Assembly: GCA_900551135.1 (NCBI GenBank)
Contig: URUX01000043.1
Coordinates: 1 to 15,809 of the forward strand
Length of the DNA: 15,809 nt
Direction: 5' to 3'
Source of the DNA: an uncultured Clostridium sp.
GTDB lineage: Bacteria > Bacillota > Clostridia > Lachnospirales > Lachnospiraceae
Part shown: one piece after another, positions 1 to 7,657 of the stretch
How positions within the stretch are numbered: the stretch's first letter is position 1
How the letters are laid out: each line of letters starts with the position of its first letter
Position numbers and translations under genes: made by a program
Notes under the pieces: generated by a model
What the model was told of the DNA's origin: nothing
The model's database searches: none
What the model saw: the letters and a program-made list of their open reading frames with translations, nothing else

Positions 1-828
1 GGCTCGTCTCTGGGAAATATTGTGTTAGACTTGATATTTGTAATTGTATTTCACTGGGGAGTGGCAGGAGTGGCCTGGGCAACTTTTCTGGCACAGGGAA
101 TCGCCTGTATCCTTGCGCTGGCAGCCTTAAAAAAGCGGATGAAACTGGTCTTAACGGAAGCAGAAGCGCCTCTTTTTTCCTGGGATATGTTAAAACGGAT
201 TAGTGTGGTAGCCATTCCCAGTATTCTGCAGCAAAGTTTTATTTCTGTGGGGAACCTGTTTATCCAGAGCCTGGTAAACGGTTTTGGTTCTTCTGTAATC
301 GCAGGTTACTCGGCAGCGGTGAAATTAAATACCTTTACTATTACATCTCTTACTACATTGGGAAATGGTCTTTCCAGTTTTACTGCCCAGAATATCGGGG
401 CAGGAAAAACAGAACGGGTAAAGAGCGGTTTTAAAGCCGGCCTGGGGATGGGACTTTTGGTGGCAGCCGCCTTTTTTGCGGTATACTGGTTCTTTCCGGA
501 AGAGGTTATGCACATTTTTATGGAAGAAACCGGCGGACTGGCTATGAAAACCGGTGCGGAGTTTTTGAAAATCGTATCTCCGTTTTATCTGGTTATTATG
601 GGTAAGCTGATTGCAGACGGAGTCATCAGAGGGGCGGGATGCATGAAGCAGTTTATGATTGCCACGTTTACAGATTTGATTCTTCGTGTTATGCTATCTT
701 ATATACTGGCTGTTCCCATGGGGACAACGGGGATTTGGATGTCCTGGCCTATAGGCTGGTCGATAGCTGCTGTGATTTCCGTTGGCTTTTACCTGCAGGG
801 GTCATGGAAACATTCCGGTCTGGTTTAG
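1..828 (+). CDS. MATE family multidrug efflux transporter, C-terminal part (5' end outside window)
   Basis: The frame is open from base 1 (GSSLGNIVLDL...), so this is the tail of a gene that begins upstream. The GTG at 22 reads as an internal valine of the GNIVLDL motif and is not the start. About 275 codons are visible, roughly 60% of a typical 450-residue MATE protein. They contain alternating hydrophobic helices and MATE-typical segments: VFHWGVAGVAWAT, AIPSILQQSFIS, a stretch resembling the family's FTAQNIGAG motif, and IADGVIRGAGCMKQFM. MATE proteins export drugs or metabolites across the cytoplasmic membrane using an ion gradient. The substrate cannot be told from sequence. The next gene follows after 27 bp on the same strand, so co-transcription is likely. 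Family assignment is firm; the symbol is left empty because the family has many paralogues. Confidence 0.9.
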   Translation, partial: GSSLGNIVLDLIFVIVFHWGVAGVAWATFLAQGIACILALAALKKRMKLVLTEAEAPLFSWDMLKRISVVAIPSILQQSFISVGNLFIQSLVNGFGSSVIAGYSAAVKLNTFTITSLTTLGNGLSSFTAQNIGAGKTERVKSGFKAGLGMGLLVAAAFFAVYWFFPEEVMHIFMEETGGLAMKTGAEFLKIVSPFYLVIMGKLIADGVIRGAGCMKQFMIATFTDLILRVMLSYILAVPMGTTGIWMSWPIGWSIAAVISVGFYLQGSWKHSGLV

Positions 829-855
829 AAGGATGCAGAGAGAGAGGAAACGAAC

Positions 856-1701
856 ATGGTACATCAGATACTTCCGGTACAGGTTGCGGGAGAAGAAAAC
901 GAAGGAACATTATACACGTATTTATGGGATTCGTCAGAGGAACTGGCTCTTGGAAAAAAGCGGCCATTGATTCTGATGTGTCCCGGAGGCGGTTATCAGA
1001 GAACGTCTGACAGAGAAGCAGAGCCGATGGCTCTTACCTTTATGGCAATGGGCTACCACGTGGCAGTGCTTCGCTATTCCTGCGGAGAAGGGATTCATTA
1101 TCCTGCAGCGCTGCTTCAGCTGGCAAAGGCTGTGGCAATGGTGCGGGAACATGCAGAAGAATGGAGAGTCCAGAAAGACAAGATTATTGTACAGGGAAGT
1201 TCAGCAGGAGGCCATCTGGCAGCCAGCCTTGGCGTACTTTGGAAAAAGAAACAGATGCTGTGGAAGTTTTTTGGTGCAGATGCAGAAGATGTAAAGCCCA
1301 ATGGCCTGATGCTTTCTTATCCGGTAATTACGGCTGGAGAATTTGCACACCGTCCCAGCATTGACCGGCTTTTAGGGGAAAACCTTGCCAACTGTGAGAG
1401 GCTGCTGGAAGAACAGTCATTAGAAAAGCACGCCAGTGAAGACGTGCCTGTAACCTTTTTGTGGCATACCTTAACGGATGAAACCGTACCGGTAGAAAAT
1501 TCATTGTTATTTTTATCTGCCCTGCGCAGCGCCCATGTGCCGGTAGAATTTCATCTGTATTCCGAAGGCGGACATGGACTGGCTCTTGCAAACCGCCTGA
1601 CTATGGGGCCAGGCGGAAGAGGCATAGAAGCCGGCTGTCAAAGCTGGATTGAGTTGGCTAAAACCTGGCTTTACCGTTATTTCCCATGGGATGGGGAATA
1701 A
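856..1701 (+). CDS. alpha/beta-hydrolase, esterase-like (BD-FAE/acetyl-esterase type)
   Basis: This 281-residue protein has no signal peptide and is probably cytoplasmic. The alpha/beta-hydrolase signature is complete: an oxyanion-hole-type CPGGGY at 42-47, nucleophile elbow GSSAG at 114-118 with Ser116, the probable acid Asp208 in LTDETVP, and His240 in GGHGLAL. Length and motif order match small carbohydrate-esterase/peptidase-like hydrolases such as acetyl-xylan-esterase-like proteins. Specificity cannot be read from sequence. The start at 856 is supported by GAGG about 8 nt upstream (GAGGAAACGAACATG). It lies 27 bp after the MATE gene and is probably in the same transcript. Its stop is only 4 bp from the stop of the convergent GH88 gene, so both may belong to glycan use (inference). 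The fold call is secure and the substrate unknown. Confidence 0.85.
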   Translation: MVHQILPVQVAGEENEGTLYTYLWDSSEELALGKKRPLILMCPGGGYQRTSDREAEPMALTFMAMGYHVAVLRYSCGEGIHYPAALLQLAKAVAMVREHAEEWRVQKDKIIVQGSSAGGHLAASLGVLWKKKQMLWKFFGADAEDVKPNGLMLSYPVITAGEFAHRPSIDRLLGENLANCERLLEEQSLEKHASEDVPVTFLWHTLTDETVPVENSLLFLSALRSAHVPVEFHLYSEGGHGLALANRLTMGPGGRGIEAGCQSWIELAKTWLYRYFPWDGE

Positions 1702-1705
1702 GGGA

Positions 1706-2884
1706 TTACCAGTACAGTTCCCAATCTTTTAAGGTGCGGATTAAGGCTTCCATGTAGAAGTAATCGCCCCAGGTATTGCATTCGTCTACACCGCGGTTTT
1801 TACAGGTATTTTCCTTGGAATCGCGGGCGTAGGTGCCATGAAGCAGAATGCCATTGGATTTCTTATAATCGCCGTTTGCACAGTGATCAATCAGTGCGCG
1901 CAGCATTTTGTCAGCAGCTTCCAGATAGGGGGCTGCTTTTTCTTCGTCCAGATACTTGCACATTTCATAGATACCGCAGATTGCAATAGCAGAAGCGGAA
2001 GAGTCTCTAGGCTCGCTGCTTCCGGTATCGAAGTCGAAATCCCAGTAAGGTACTAAATCTTCTGGAAGATGCTCGATGAAGTAGTCGGTAACTTCAAAGA
2101 ACAGATCCAGATATTCCGGATTCTTTACGTAGCGATAGCTTAATGCAGCGCCGTAGATACCCCATGCCTGGCCTCTTGCCCATGCAGAACCGTTGCGGTT
2201 GCCCTGATGGGTAACTCCGTAAGTAGGTTCTCCGGTATTTACATCAAAGAAGTGGGTGTGATAAGTGGAGTGATCCGGTCTTACCAGACACTTCATAGCA
2301 GTCTGGATATGAGCTTTTGCCTTGTCTGCATAGGAGTTGTCTCCAGTTACTTCCGTTGCCCAGTAAAGCAGAGGCAGGTTTAACAGACAGTCAATGATTA
2401 AACGGTATTCCTTTGGCTCCCCTGGATTGCCCCATGCCTGAAGGAAGTTGCCGACTGTACGGAAACGTTCAGCCAGGTGGTCAGCCGCTAAAAGAGCAGC
2501 TTTTTTTGCGATTTCACTGCCAGTCAGTTTATAAGCAGCTACGCAGGAAAGGCTGTATAAAAATCCCATATCATGGTGATTGACATCAATTTTCTGCTCG
2601 ATGCGCTCCAGGAAACTCTGGGCCTGGATTAAAGCAGCTTCTTTGAATGCTTCATCGCCTGTGTGCTCGTAAGCCAGCCAGATGCAGCCAGTCCAGAAGC
2701 CAGTGGTCCATTCAACGTTTTCGGTTGGCTCGAAGAAGCCGTCAAAGGAGTTGGAGGACTTAAAATGATGGGTAAATTCGCCCAGGCTCTCGCGGACGAT
2801 ATTTACGGCGCTGTCCATTGCGGCTCTGCGCATGGAATCATCAGTTCCCGGGTATTGTTTGATGGATGTAAAGGTTTGAGACAT
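1706..2884 (-). CDS. GH88 unsaturated glucuronyl hydrolase
   Basis: This 392-residue protein has no signal peptide, so it is probably cytoplasmic. It matches family GH88, which removes the 4,5-unsaturated uronic acid from disaccharides made by polysaccharide lyases acting on glycosaminoglycans and related polymers. The visible landmarks are VEWTTGFWTG (57-66), NHHDMGF with Asp105 (102-108), IIDCLLNLPLLYWA with Asp165 (163-176), and GSAWARGQAWGIYG (232-245). Asp105 and Asp165 are 60 residues apart, close to the 61 between the catalytic Asp88 and Asp149 of the Bacillus GL1 enzyme. An AGGAG lies just upstream of the ATG (ATGAAAGGAGATTCTTATG). It has its own promoter and a palindrome at the predicted start site. 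No lyase or sugar transporter is in view. The related GH105 family is the main alternative, but the HHDMGF segment favours GH88. Confidence 0.9.
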   Translation of the reverse strand: MSQTFTSIKQYPGTDDSMRRAAMDSAVNIVRESLGEFTHHFKSSNSFDGFFEPTENVEWTTGFWTGCIWLAYEHTGDEAFKEAALIQAQSFLERIEQKIDVNHHDMGFLYSLSCVAAYKLTGSEIAKKAALLAADHLAERFRTVGNFLQAWGNPGEPKEYRLIIDCLLNLPLLYWATEVTGDNSYADKAKAHIQTAMKCLVRPDHSTYHTHFFDVNTGEPTYGVTHQGNRNGSAWARGQAWGIYGAALSYRYVKNPEYLDLFFEVTDYFIEHLPEDLVPYWDFDFDTGSSEPRDSSASAIAICGIYEMCKYLDEEKAAPYLEAADKMLRALIDHCANGDYKKSNGILLHGTYARDSKENTCKNRGVDECNTWGDYFYMEALIRTLKDWELYW

Positions 2885-2964
2885 AAGAATCTCCTTTCAT
2901 AAAAAAATAATCTATTGGTTCTAAATGCTGTTCCGGTAAGCCTTGAGATGTCAAAATTTCAGAA

Positions 2965-2980
2965 GATACACTCGTGTGTC
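2965..2980. promoter_or_regulatory. operator-like palindrome at the GH88 transcription start
   Basis: The 16-bp inverted repeat GATACACTCGTGTGTC has seven of eight positions pairing around a central TC. It lies 7 bp downstream of the predicted -10 box, at the expected start point of the GH88 transcript. Repressors of sugar-use genes often bind such sites. No regulator for it is identifiable in the window. Confidence 0.35.
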
Positions 2981-2987
2981 CAAGAGT

Positions 2988-3016
2988 ACTATAATATAAA
3001 AGATTGTAAAGATCAA
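2988..3016 (-). promoter_or_regulatory. candidate sigma-A promoter for the GH88 gene
   Basis: On the minus strand, TTGATC (3011-3016) and TATAGT (2988-2993) are separated by 17 bp. The predicted start is near 2981, giving a leader of about 97 nt before the ATG at 2884. The site lies downstream of the pot operon terminator, so the GH88 gene is probably an independent unit. The -10 box has one mismatch to consensus and the -35 box has two. Confidence 0.5.
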
Positions 3017-3110
3017 TATTAAAAGGAATTTATTTATAATTCATTATTTCACAGCAGAAAGAAACTTTTGAAAGTAAGGGGACGCAGACGCAGTTCTATT
3101 TTTATCCGTT

Positions 3111-3140
3111 AAAATAGAAAGCGGACTCCGAAGAGTCCGC
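3111..3140 (-). terminator. intrinsic terminator of the pot operon
   Basis: On the minus strand a perfect 8-bp stem, GCGGACTC/GAGTCCGC, is closed by a TTCG tetraloop (3121-3140) and followed by the T-rich tract TTTCTATTTT (3111-3120). It begins 45 bp after the potCD stop codon. The C(UUCG)G loop is an especially stable RNA cap. An adjoining AT-rich inverted repeat (3094-3102 with 3111-3119) overlaps the T tract. Confidence 0.9.
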
Positions 3141-3185
3141 AGTACATGGTATAGTCAGATATCTGGAATATCACAAATTTTAAAT

Positions 3186-5111
3186 TTAATTAGATTTTAC
3201 TTCCTTCCACATATCATTATAGACAGCGTCGGATTCATCTCCCAGATACCGGAAGACTTCACTGTTGGTCAGCTTGTCCATGTCAGGGAATATCGCTTTA
3301 TTATTTTGGGTTTCTTCATCTAACATGGCTTTGGCAGCGCTGTTTGGCGTGGAGTAGGTGATGTACTCAAAGTTCTTTTTCGCAATGTCAGGCCGGCATA
3401 GGAAATCAATCCATTTTTCTGCGTTTTCTTTATTGCGGGCATTGGCTGGAATTACCCAGGAGTCAAACCACAGGTTGGTGCCTTCTTCCGGAATGACATA
3501 TTCCAGAGAGTAATCAAGACCGAGATTTGCAACTTCGTCCTGGATGTACAGCATTTCTCCAGAGTAGATAACTCCCACAGCAGCTTCACCGCCAATCATT
3601 TTGTCACGAACCTGGTCAATAACATAAGCCTGAACCAGAGGTTTCTGGGCAATCAGCAAATCGCGGGCCTGAGCCAGTTCCTCCGGATTTTCTGTGTTCA
3701 TGGAATAGCCCATGGATTTTAATGCTACCATAAAAGCGTCGCGGACAGAATCCTGCATTAAAATTTCACTCTGATAAATCGGATTCCACAGATCGGACCA
3801 TTTGGATGGCGGTTCAGTTCCCAGTTCCTCTATCCGTTCGGTATTGTACAGGATGCCGACGGTTCCCCAGGTATAGGGGACGGAGTAGCGGTTCTGCGGA
3901 TCAAAACTCCTGGAAATTTCCATAAATACCGGATCGATATTGGAGATATTTGGAACGTTATCAAAATTGATTTCTGCCAGCAGGCCGTTTTCTGCCATTT
4001 TCTGAATCATATAGTCAGAAGGACAGACTGCATCGTAGCAGACAGCTCCTGCCTCAATAACCGGATACATTTCTTCATTGGTTTCGAACATATCGTAGGT
4101 TACGTGAATGCCGGTTTCTTCCTCAAACAGTTCGATGACTTCCGGATCAATATATTCTCCCCAGTTATAGACATACAGTTCGTCTGAATGGTTTGCGGAG
4201 AATTTTTTGCAGGCAGTAAAGGATACGGACGCTACAATGGCAAATGCGGCAAATACCAGACAGCCTTTGCGAATGTTGTTGTTCCTGCGGCGCTTTTTCA
4301 TGGTTTCCTCAACCTTTCCAGCCGGAATGCCGGACTGGTTTTCCGGAGAAAAGTTGGAGATTAAAAGCAAAGCCAGAACAGTAATAAAAATAACGGTTGA
4401 TAAAGCGTACATAGACGGCTGGATGCCGCGGCGTACTTCGCTGTAAATCAGAGTGGACAACGTATTAATGCCTGCTCCTCTGGTAAAGTGGGTGATAATA
4501 AAGTCATCCAGTGACATGGTAAAGGCCATTAAAAATCCAGACAGAATTCCAGGGAGAATATCTGGAAAGACGACTTTGAAAAATGCCCTGGCAGGCGTGG
4601 CGCCTAAATCCTGAGCAGCCTCATAAGCGTACCGGTCGGTCTGCTTTAATTTTGGCATGACATTGAGAATTACATACGGAATATTAAAGGTAATGTGTGC
4701 CAGCAAAATCGTTTTAAATCCCAGAGAAATTCCGAAAGCAATAAATACCAGCATTAAGGAGATACCGGTTACGATTTCCGAGTTCAGCATGGGAATATTG
4801 TTGACGCCCATCACAATGGCCTTGGGAACCTTTTTCATTTGCTGAATCCCCATTGCCGCAATGGTTCCGATGATGGTAGCCAAAAGTGCGGATAAAAAGG
4901 CGATTACCAGAGTGTTGTAAAGGGCATCCATAATGGCCGGGTTCTCAAACATCTGGGTGTACCATTTGCCGGTGAAGCCGCCCCACTGGGTTCTGGATTT
5001 GGAATTGTTAAAGGACAGAACCATCATGGTAAAAATCGGTGCATACAAAAACAGTAAAATCAGCACCATATAAAAATCTTCAAGAAACTTTTTGAAACTG
5101 TATTTTTTCAT
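3186..5111 (-). CDS. potCD: PotC-PotD fusion: polyamine ABC permease joined to its substrate-binding domain
   Basis: This 641-residue protein combines two importer subunits. Residues 1-255 are a PotC-type permease with about six helices and the EAA loop EAAQDLGATPARAFF (164-178), which contacts PotA. Residues 271-283 are strongly basic (MKKRRR...). A hydrophobic helix (284-300) follows, ending in SFTAC with Cys301, which resembles a lipobox. Residues 310-641 align with spermidine/putrescine-binding PotD: YNWGEYIDP (315-323), PYTWGTVGI (412-420), LWFDSWVIPANA (547-558) and TPN (588-590). By comparison with E. coli PotD, pocket residues W34, Y37, Y85, W255, D257 and Y293 correspond to W317, Y320, Y368, W548, D550 and Y586. 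W229 is replaced by Y516 and E171 by D458. The topology fits: the permease ends inside and the extra helix carries PotD outside. Its start codon overlaps the potB stop by 1 nt (TGATG). An internal start exists at codon 271. Permease/binding-protein fusions are known in several ABC importer families. Confidence 0.92.
   Translation of the reverse strand: MKKYSFKKFLEDFYMVLILLFLYAPIFTMMVLSFNNSKSRTQWGGFTGKWYTQMFENPAIMDALYNTLVIAFLSALLATIIGTIAAMGIQQMKKVPKAIVMGVNNIPMLNSEIVTGISLMLVFIAFGISLGFKTILLAHITFNIPYVILNVMPKLKQTDRYAYEAAQDLGATPARAFFKVVFPDILPGILSGFLMAFTMSLDDFIITHFTRGAGINTLSTLIYSEVRRGIQPSMYALSTVIFITVLALLLISNFSPENQSGIPAGKVEETMKKRRRNNNIRKGCLVFAAFAIVASVSFTACKKFSANHSDELYVYNWGEYIDPEVIELFEEETGIHVTYDMFETNEEMYPVIEAGAVCYDAVCPSDYMIQKMAENGLLAEINFDNVPNISNIDPVFMEISRSFDPQNRYSVPYTWGTVGILYNTERIEELGTEPPSKWSDLWNPIYQSEILMQDSVRDAFMVALKSMGYSMNTENPEELAQARDLLIAQKPLVQAYVIDQVRDKMIGGEAAVGVIYSGEMLYIQDEVANLGLDYSLEYVIPEEGTNLWFDSWVIPANARNKENAEKWIDFLCRPDIAKKNFEYITYSTPNSAAKAMLDEETQNNKAIFPDMDKLTNSEVFRYLGDESDAVYNDMWKEVKSN
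4299..4310 (-). promoter_or_regulatory. internal ribosome binding site and ATG for free PotD
   Basis: Within potCD the minus strand reads GAGGAAACCATG: GAGG at 4307-4310, a 5-nt gap and ATG at 4299-4301 (Met271). Initiation here would give a 371-residue PotD with a basic n-region, hydrophobic core and SFTAC lipobox-like site, which is a normal lipoprotein precursor. The lepB gene in this window uses the same arrangement (GAGGAAATTATG). The site may be functional or only a relic of separate genes. Confidence 0.5.
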
Positions 5112-5929
5112 CAGACTCTGCCCTCCCCGTCGTTGTCATATTTGGCAATCAGCGCCATACTGATGAGGATGAAAATCATCAGCACCAGAGAAAGTCCGGA
5201 GCCCAGATTCCAGTTGCTGCCCTTGGTAAATTCCTGTTCGATGGCATTGCCGATCAGCAGAATCTTGCTTCCTCCCAGCAGATTGGAGATAACGAAGGTG
5301 GTCAGGGCCGGAACAAATACCATGGTAATGCCGCTGACGATGCCGGGAAGACTTAAGGGAAGCCAGACATGAAGAAAAGTCTGAAGACTGCTGGCACCAA
5401 GGTCTTTTGCGGCATTGATGGTATTATCGTCAATTTTCATTAAAATATTGTAAATCGGCAGAATCATAAATGGAAGGAAGTTGTATACCATACCCAGGAT
5501 AATAGCCCACGGCGTATTAATAATGGCGATATTTGGCAGGTGAAGCAGATTTAAAATACCATTGATAACGCCGTTTTTCTCTAACAGAGTCTGCCAGGCC
5601 AGGGTGCGAAGCAAAAAGTTCATCCACATGGGGAGAATAAAAATAAATACGACAAAGCTTCCGGAACTGACCCCTTTTTTCCGCAGAATCATGGCCAGGG
5701 GATAGGCCAGAACCAGACAGATCAAGGTACTCACAAGAGAAAGACCCAGGGATAAAAACAGGGCTTTTGCGTGTTCCGGTTCTGCAATGGAAAGTACATT
5801 TGCCAGAGTAAATGCACCGGATTTATCGGTTAAGCCGTAATAAACAATCAAGGCCAGAGGTATGATGGTAAATCCAATCATCCAGATGATATAAGGGGTG
5901 GCCAGCCACTTGTTTTTCGGATTATTCAT
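5111..5929 (-). CDS. potB: PotB polyamine ABC transporter permease
   Basis: This 272-residue integral membrane protein has about six predicted helices (roughly 12-32, 58-82, 91-111, 140-163, 192-215, 246-264). The cytoplasmic EAA-type loop NAAKDLGASSLQTFLHVWLP (172-191) docks onto the PotA ATPase. With PotC it forms the membrane channel of a spermidine/putrescine importer. It lies between potA and potCD. Its ATG falls inside the last codons of potA (8-nt overlap) and its stop overlaps the potCD start by 1 nt, so translation is probably coupled. The potA end supplies a GGGAG-like ribosome binding sequence. The C-terminus (KYDNDGEGRV) is short, as expected. The family is certain. The exact polyamine is inferred from the PotD-like partner. 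Confidence 0.92.
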   Translation of the reverse strand: MNNPKNKWLATPYIIWMIGFTIIPLALIVYYGLTDKSGAFTLANVLSIAEPEHAKALFLSLGLSLVSTLICLVLAYPLAMILRKKGVSSGSFVVFIFILPMWMNFLLRTLAWQTLLEKNGVINGILNLLHLPNIAIINTPWAIILGMVYNFLPFMILPIYNILMKIDDNTINAAKDLGASSLQTFLHVWLPLSLPGIVSGITMVFVPALTTFVISNLLGGSKILLIGNAIEQEFTKGSNWNLGSGLSLVLMIFILISMALIAKYDNDGEGRV

Positions 5930-6998
5930 TGACTCCCAAAGCCTCCTCGTCTTCTGATGCCGGCTTATTCATAATCTGGATTTCAAAAGGTTCAATATGG
6001 ATTCCGACTTCCTGACCGACCGGGAACATGTCCGTGCTGTGTACCAGCCATTCAAATCCGTTGGGAGTCGTCACTTCCATTTCATAATGAACCCCTTTAA
6101 AAATCAGATGGGTAACGACGCCGGTCAAAGTACCGTCTTCCGGTTTTACCAGATCAATGTCTTCCGGACGGATGACTACGTCAACCGGTTTGTTTCTGCC
6201 AAAGCCCTTGTCTACACAGGGGAATTTGGCACCGAAAATTTCTACCAGTTCATCCTGAATCATAATGCCGTCCACAATGTTGCTTTCTCCGATAAAGTCA
6301 GCTACAAAGGCGTTTTCCGGTTCATTGTAAATCTGTTCCGGAGTGCCCATCTGCTGGATGTAGCCCTGGTTCATAACGACGATGGTGTCAGACATGGTAA
6401 GGGCTTCTTCCTGATCGTGTGTAACATAAATGAAGGTAATGCCTAATTCATTTTTCAGACGAATCAGTTCATACTGCATATCCTGACGGAGTTTTAAGTC
6501 CAGAGCGCCTAAAGGCTCGTCCAGAAGCAGAAGCTTCGGCTCGTTTACAATGGCGCGTGCGATGGCAATACGCTGCTGCTGCCCGCCGCTTAAGGAATCC
6601 ACGCTTCGATTTTCAAAGCCGTCTAGATTTACCAGTTTCAGGGCATATTTAATCTTATCATCAATATAAGATTTGGTTTTTCCTTTGATTTTTAAGCCAA
6701 AGGCGATGTTTTCTGCAATATTCATATGAGGAAACAGAGCATATTTCTGGAATACGGTGTTTAACTGCCGTTTATTAGGCGGAAGTTTGGTGATATCCGT
6801 GCCGCTGAAAATAACCTTGCCGGTATCCGGTTTTTCAAAACCTCCGATAATACGAAGGGTAGTAGTCTTTCCGCAGCCGCTGGGGCCTAAAAGGGTTACG
6901 AATGTGTTTTCCCGGACAGTCAGGCACAGGTCATCTAATACCATATCCCCGTCGAAACTTTTGCTGATGTTTACCAAATCAATTAATGGCTGATTCAT
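5922..6998 (-). CDS. potA: PotA polyamine ABC transporter ATP-binding protein
   Basis: This 358-residue cytoplasmic ATPase powers the PotB-PotC channel. All nucleotide-binding elements are visible: Walker A GPSGCGKT (38-45), Q-loop Gln84 in VFQKYALFPHM, signature LSGGQQQR (136-143), Walker B LLLLDEP (156-162), D-loop GALD and switch His194 in VTHDQEEALTMSD. A C-terminal TOBE-type regulatory domain follows (about 240-345, with VVIRPEDIDLV). Length and arrangement match PotA and the wider CUT1/MOI-like subfamily. The adjacent PotB and PotC-PotD point to polyamines. A strong AGGAGG (7005-7010) lies 6 nt before the ATG. It begins 25 bp after the regulator gene and overlaps potB by 8 nt. Confidence 0.95.
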   Translation of the reverse strand: MNQPLIDLVNISKSFDGDMVLDDLCLTVRENTFVTLLGPSGCGKTTTLRIIGGFEKPDTGKVIFSGTDITKLPPNKRQLNTVFQKYALFPHMNIAENIAFGLKIKGKTKSYIDDKIKYALKLVNLDGFENRSVDSLSGGQQQRIAIARAIVNEPKLLLLDEPLGALDLKLRQDMQYELIRLKNELGITFIYVTHDQEEALTMSDTIVVMNQGYIQQMGTPEQIYNEPENAFVADFIGESNIVDGIMIQDELVEIFGAKFPCVDKGFGRNKPVDVVIRPEDIDLVKPEDGTLTGVVTHLIFKGVHYEMEVTTPNGFEWLVHSTDMFPVGQEVGIHIEPFEIQIMNKPASEDEEALGVNE

Positions 6999-7023
6999 GG
7001 CAATCCTCCTAAAGTAAAATGGT

Positions 7024-7557
7024 TTAAAAACTTGGCGGAGAGCTGACCCACAGGACAGAAGCTCCGGCTTTGCTGGTTAGGTAGTGGGGTTTTTCACAGC
7101 TGTAATAAAAGGCATCCCCTTTTTTGGCTTTGTAGACGGCAGATCCAATATGAATGACCACGGCTCCCTGGAGTATATAACCAAACTCTTCTCCTTCATG
7201 GGGAGTATCCATATAGGTGGAACCGCCTGCTTCCAGGGTCAGAAGAATGGGTTCCATGGAATTTTTCTGGGCATTGGGGATCAGCCATTTGATGGAATTG
7301 GAAAGTTCCGAATCCGCTTTTTCGAAAAAATCGTTTTTCCCAAATACGATTTGCTCTTCAGGGGTTTCTTTAAAAAACTCCCCGATGGAAGTCCCCAGAC
7401 ACTGGAGGATATCCATTAACGTGGCAATAGAGGGAGAGGTCAGATCCCGTTCCAACTGGGAGATAAATCCTTTGGACAATTCTGTCCGGTCTGCCAGTTC
7501 TTCTTGGGTGAGGCCTTTTAGAATGCGAAGCTCTTTCAGTTTTGCACCGATTTGCAT
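7024..7557 (-). CDS. XRE-family HTH/cupin transcriptional regulator, PuuR-like architecture
   Basis: This 177-residue protein has an N-terminal helix-turn-helix of the Xre/Cro type (about 5-62: LKELRILKGLTQEELADRTE, then LSKGFISQLERDLTSPSIATL). A C-terminal cupin domain (about 105-172) contains the segments HEGEEFGYILQG and KKGDAFYYSCEKPHYL. This HTH-plus-cupin layout is that of PuuR and related regulators that sense polyamines or other small metabolites. It is the first gene of the pot operon, 25 bp before potA, which supports control of polyamine uptake and of itself. The start has an AGGAGG 6 nt upstream. The leader between promoter and start holds tandem TTTACAA-type repeats, plausible binding sites for this protein. 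The ligand and direction of control are inferred. Confidence 0.88.
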   Translation of the reverse strand: MQIGAKLKELRILKGLTQEELADRTELSKGFISQLERDLTSPSIATLMDILQCLGTSIGEFFKETPEEQIVFGKNDFFEKADSELSNSIKWLIPNAQKNSMEPILLTLEAGGSTYMDTPHEGEEFGYILQGAVVIHIGSAVYKAKKGDAFYYSCEKPHYLTSKAGASVLWVSSPPSF

Positions 7558-7576
7558 AAATTGCCTCCTTTAAAAA

Positions 7577-7638
7577 TTGTAAAGAAAAAGTTTACAAATA
7601 CTAACTGATTGTAAAAATAAAGAAAAAGTTTACAAATA
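7577..7638. repeat. tandem operator-like repeats in the leader of the regulator-pot operon
   Basis: A 21-bp sequence (TAAAG, then five A, then GTTTACAAATA) occurs perfectly twice, at 7580-7600 and 7618-7638, a 38-bp period. Each copy is preceded by TTGTAAA (7577-7583; 7609-7615), so each TTTACAA (7591-7597; 7629-7635) can pair with it as an inverted repeat. The gaps are 7 bp in the first copy and 13 bp in the second. The block lies just downstream of the predicted start site, a usual position for a repressor. Confidence 0.6.
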
Positions 7639-7657
7639 ATAAACTAACGCAAAAAAC

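Noticed and set aside
22..24. GTG at 22 as the start of the MATE gene
   Set aside because: The frame is open upstream to base 1 and the GTG encodes the Val of a conserved internal motif. No ribosome binding site precedes it.
639..1010. 123-residue plus-strand reading frame across the MATE-hydrolase junction
   Set aside because: It overlaps the 3' end of MATE and the start of the hydrolase in another frame, is rich in Cys, Gly and Arg, and resembles no known protein.
5997..6446. 149-residue plus-strand reading frame inside potA
   Set aside because: It is fully antisense to a well-conserved ABC ATPase and shows no domain-like pattern or ribosome binding site.
7577..7638. Leader repeats as a CRISPR array or riboswitch
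   Set aside because: There are only two 21-bp copies with a 17-bp spacer and no conserved riboswitch core is visible. The dyad arms and promoter position fit operators better.
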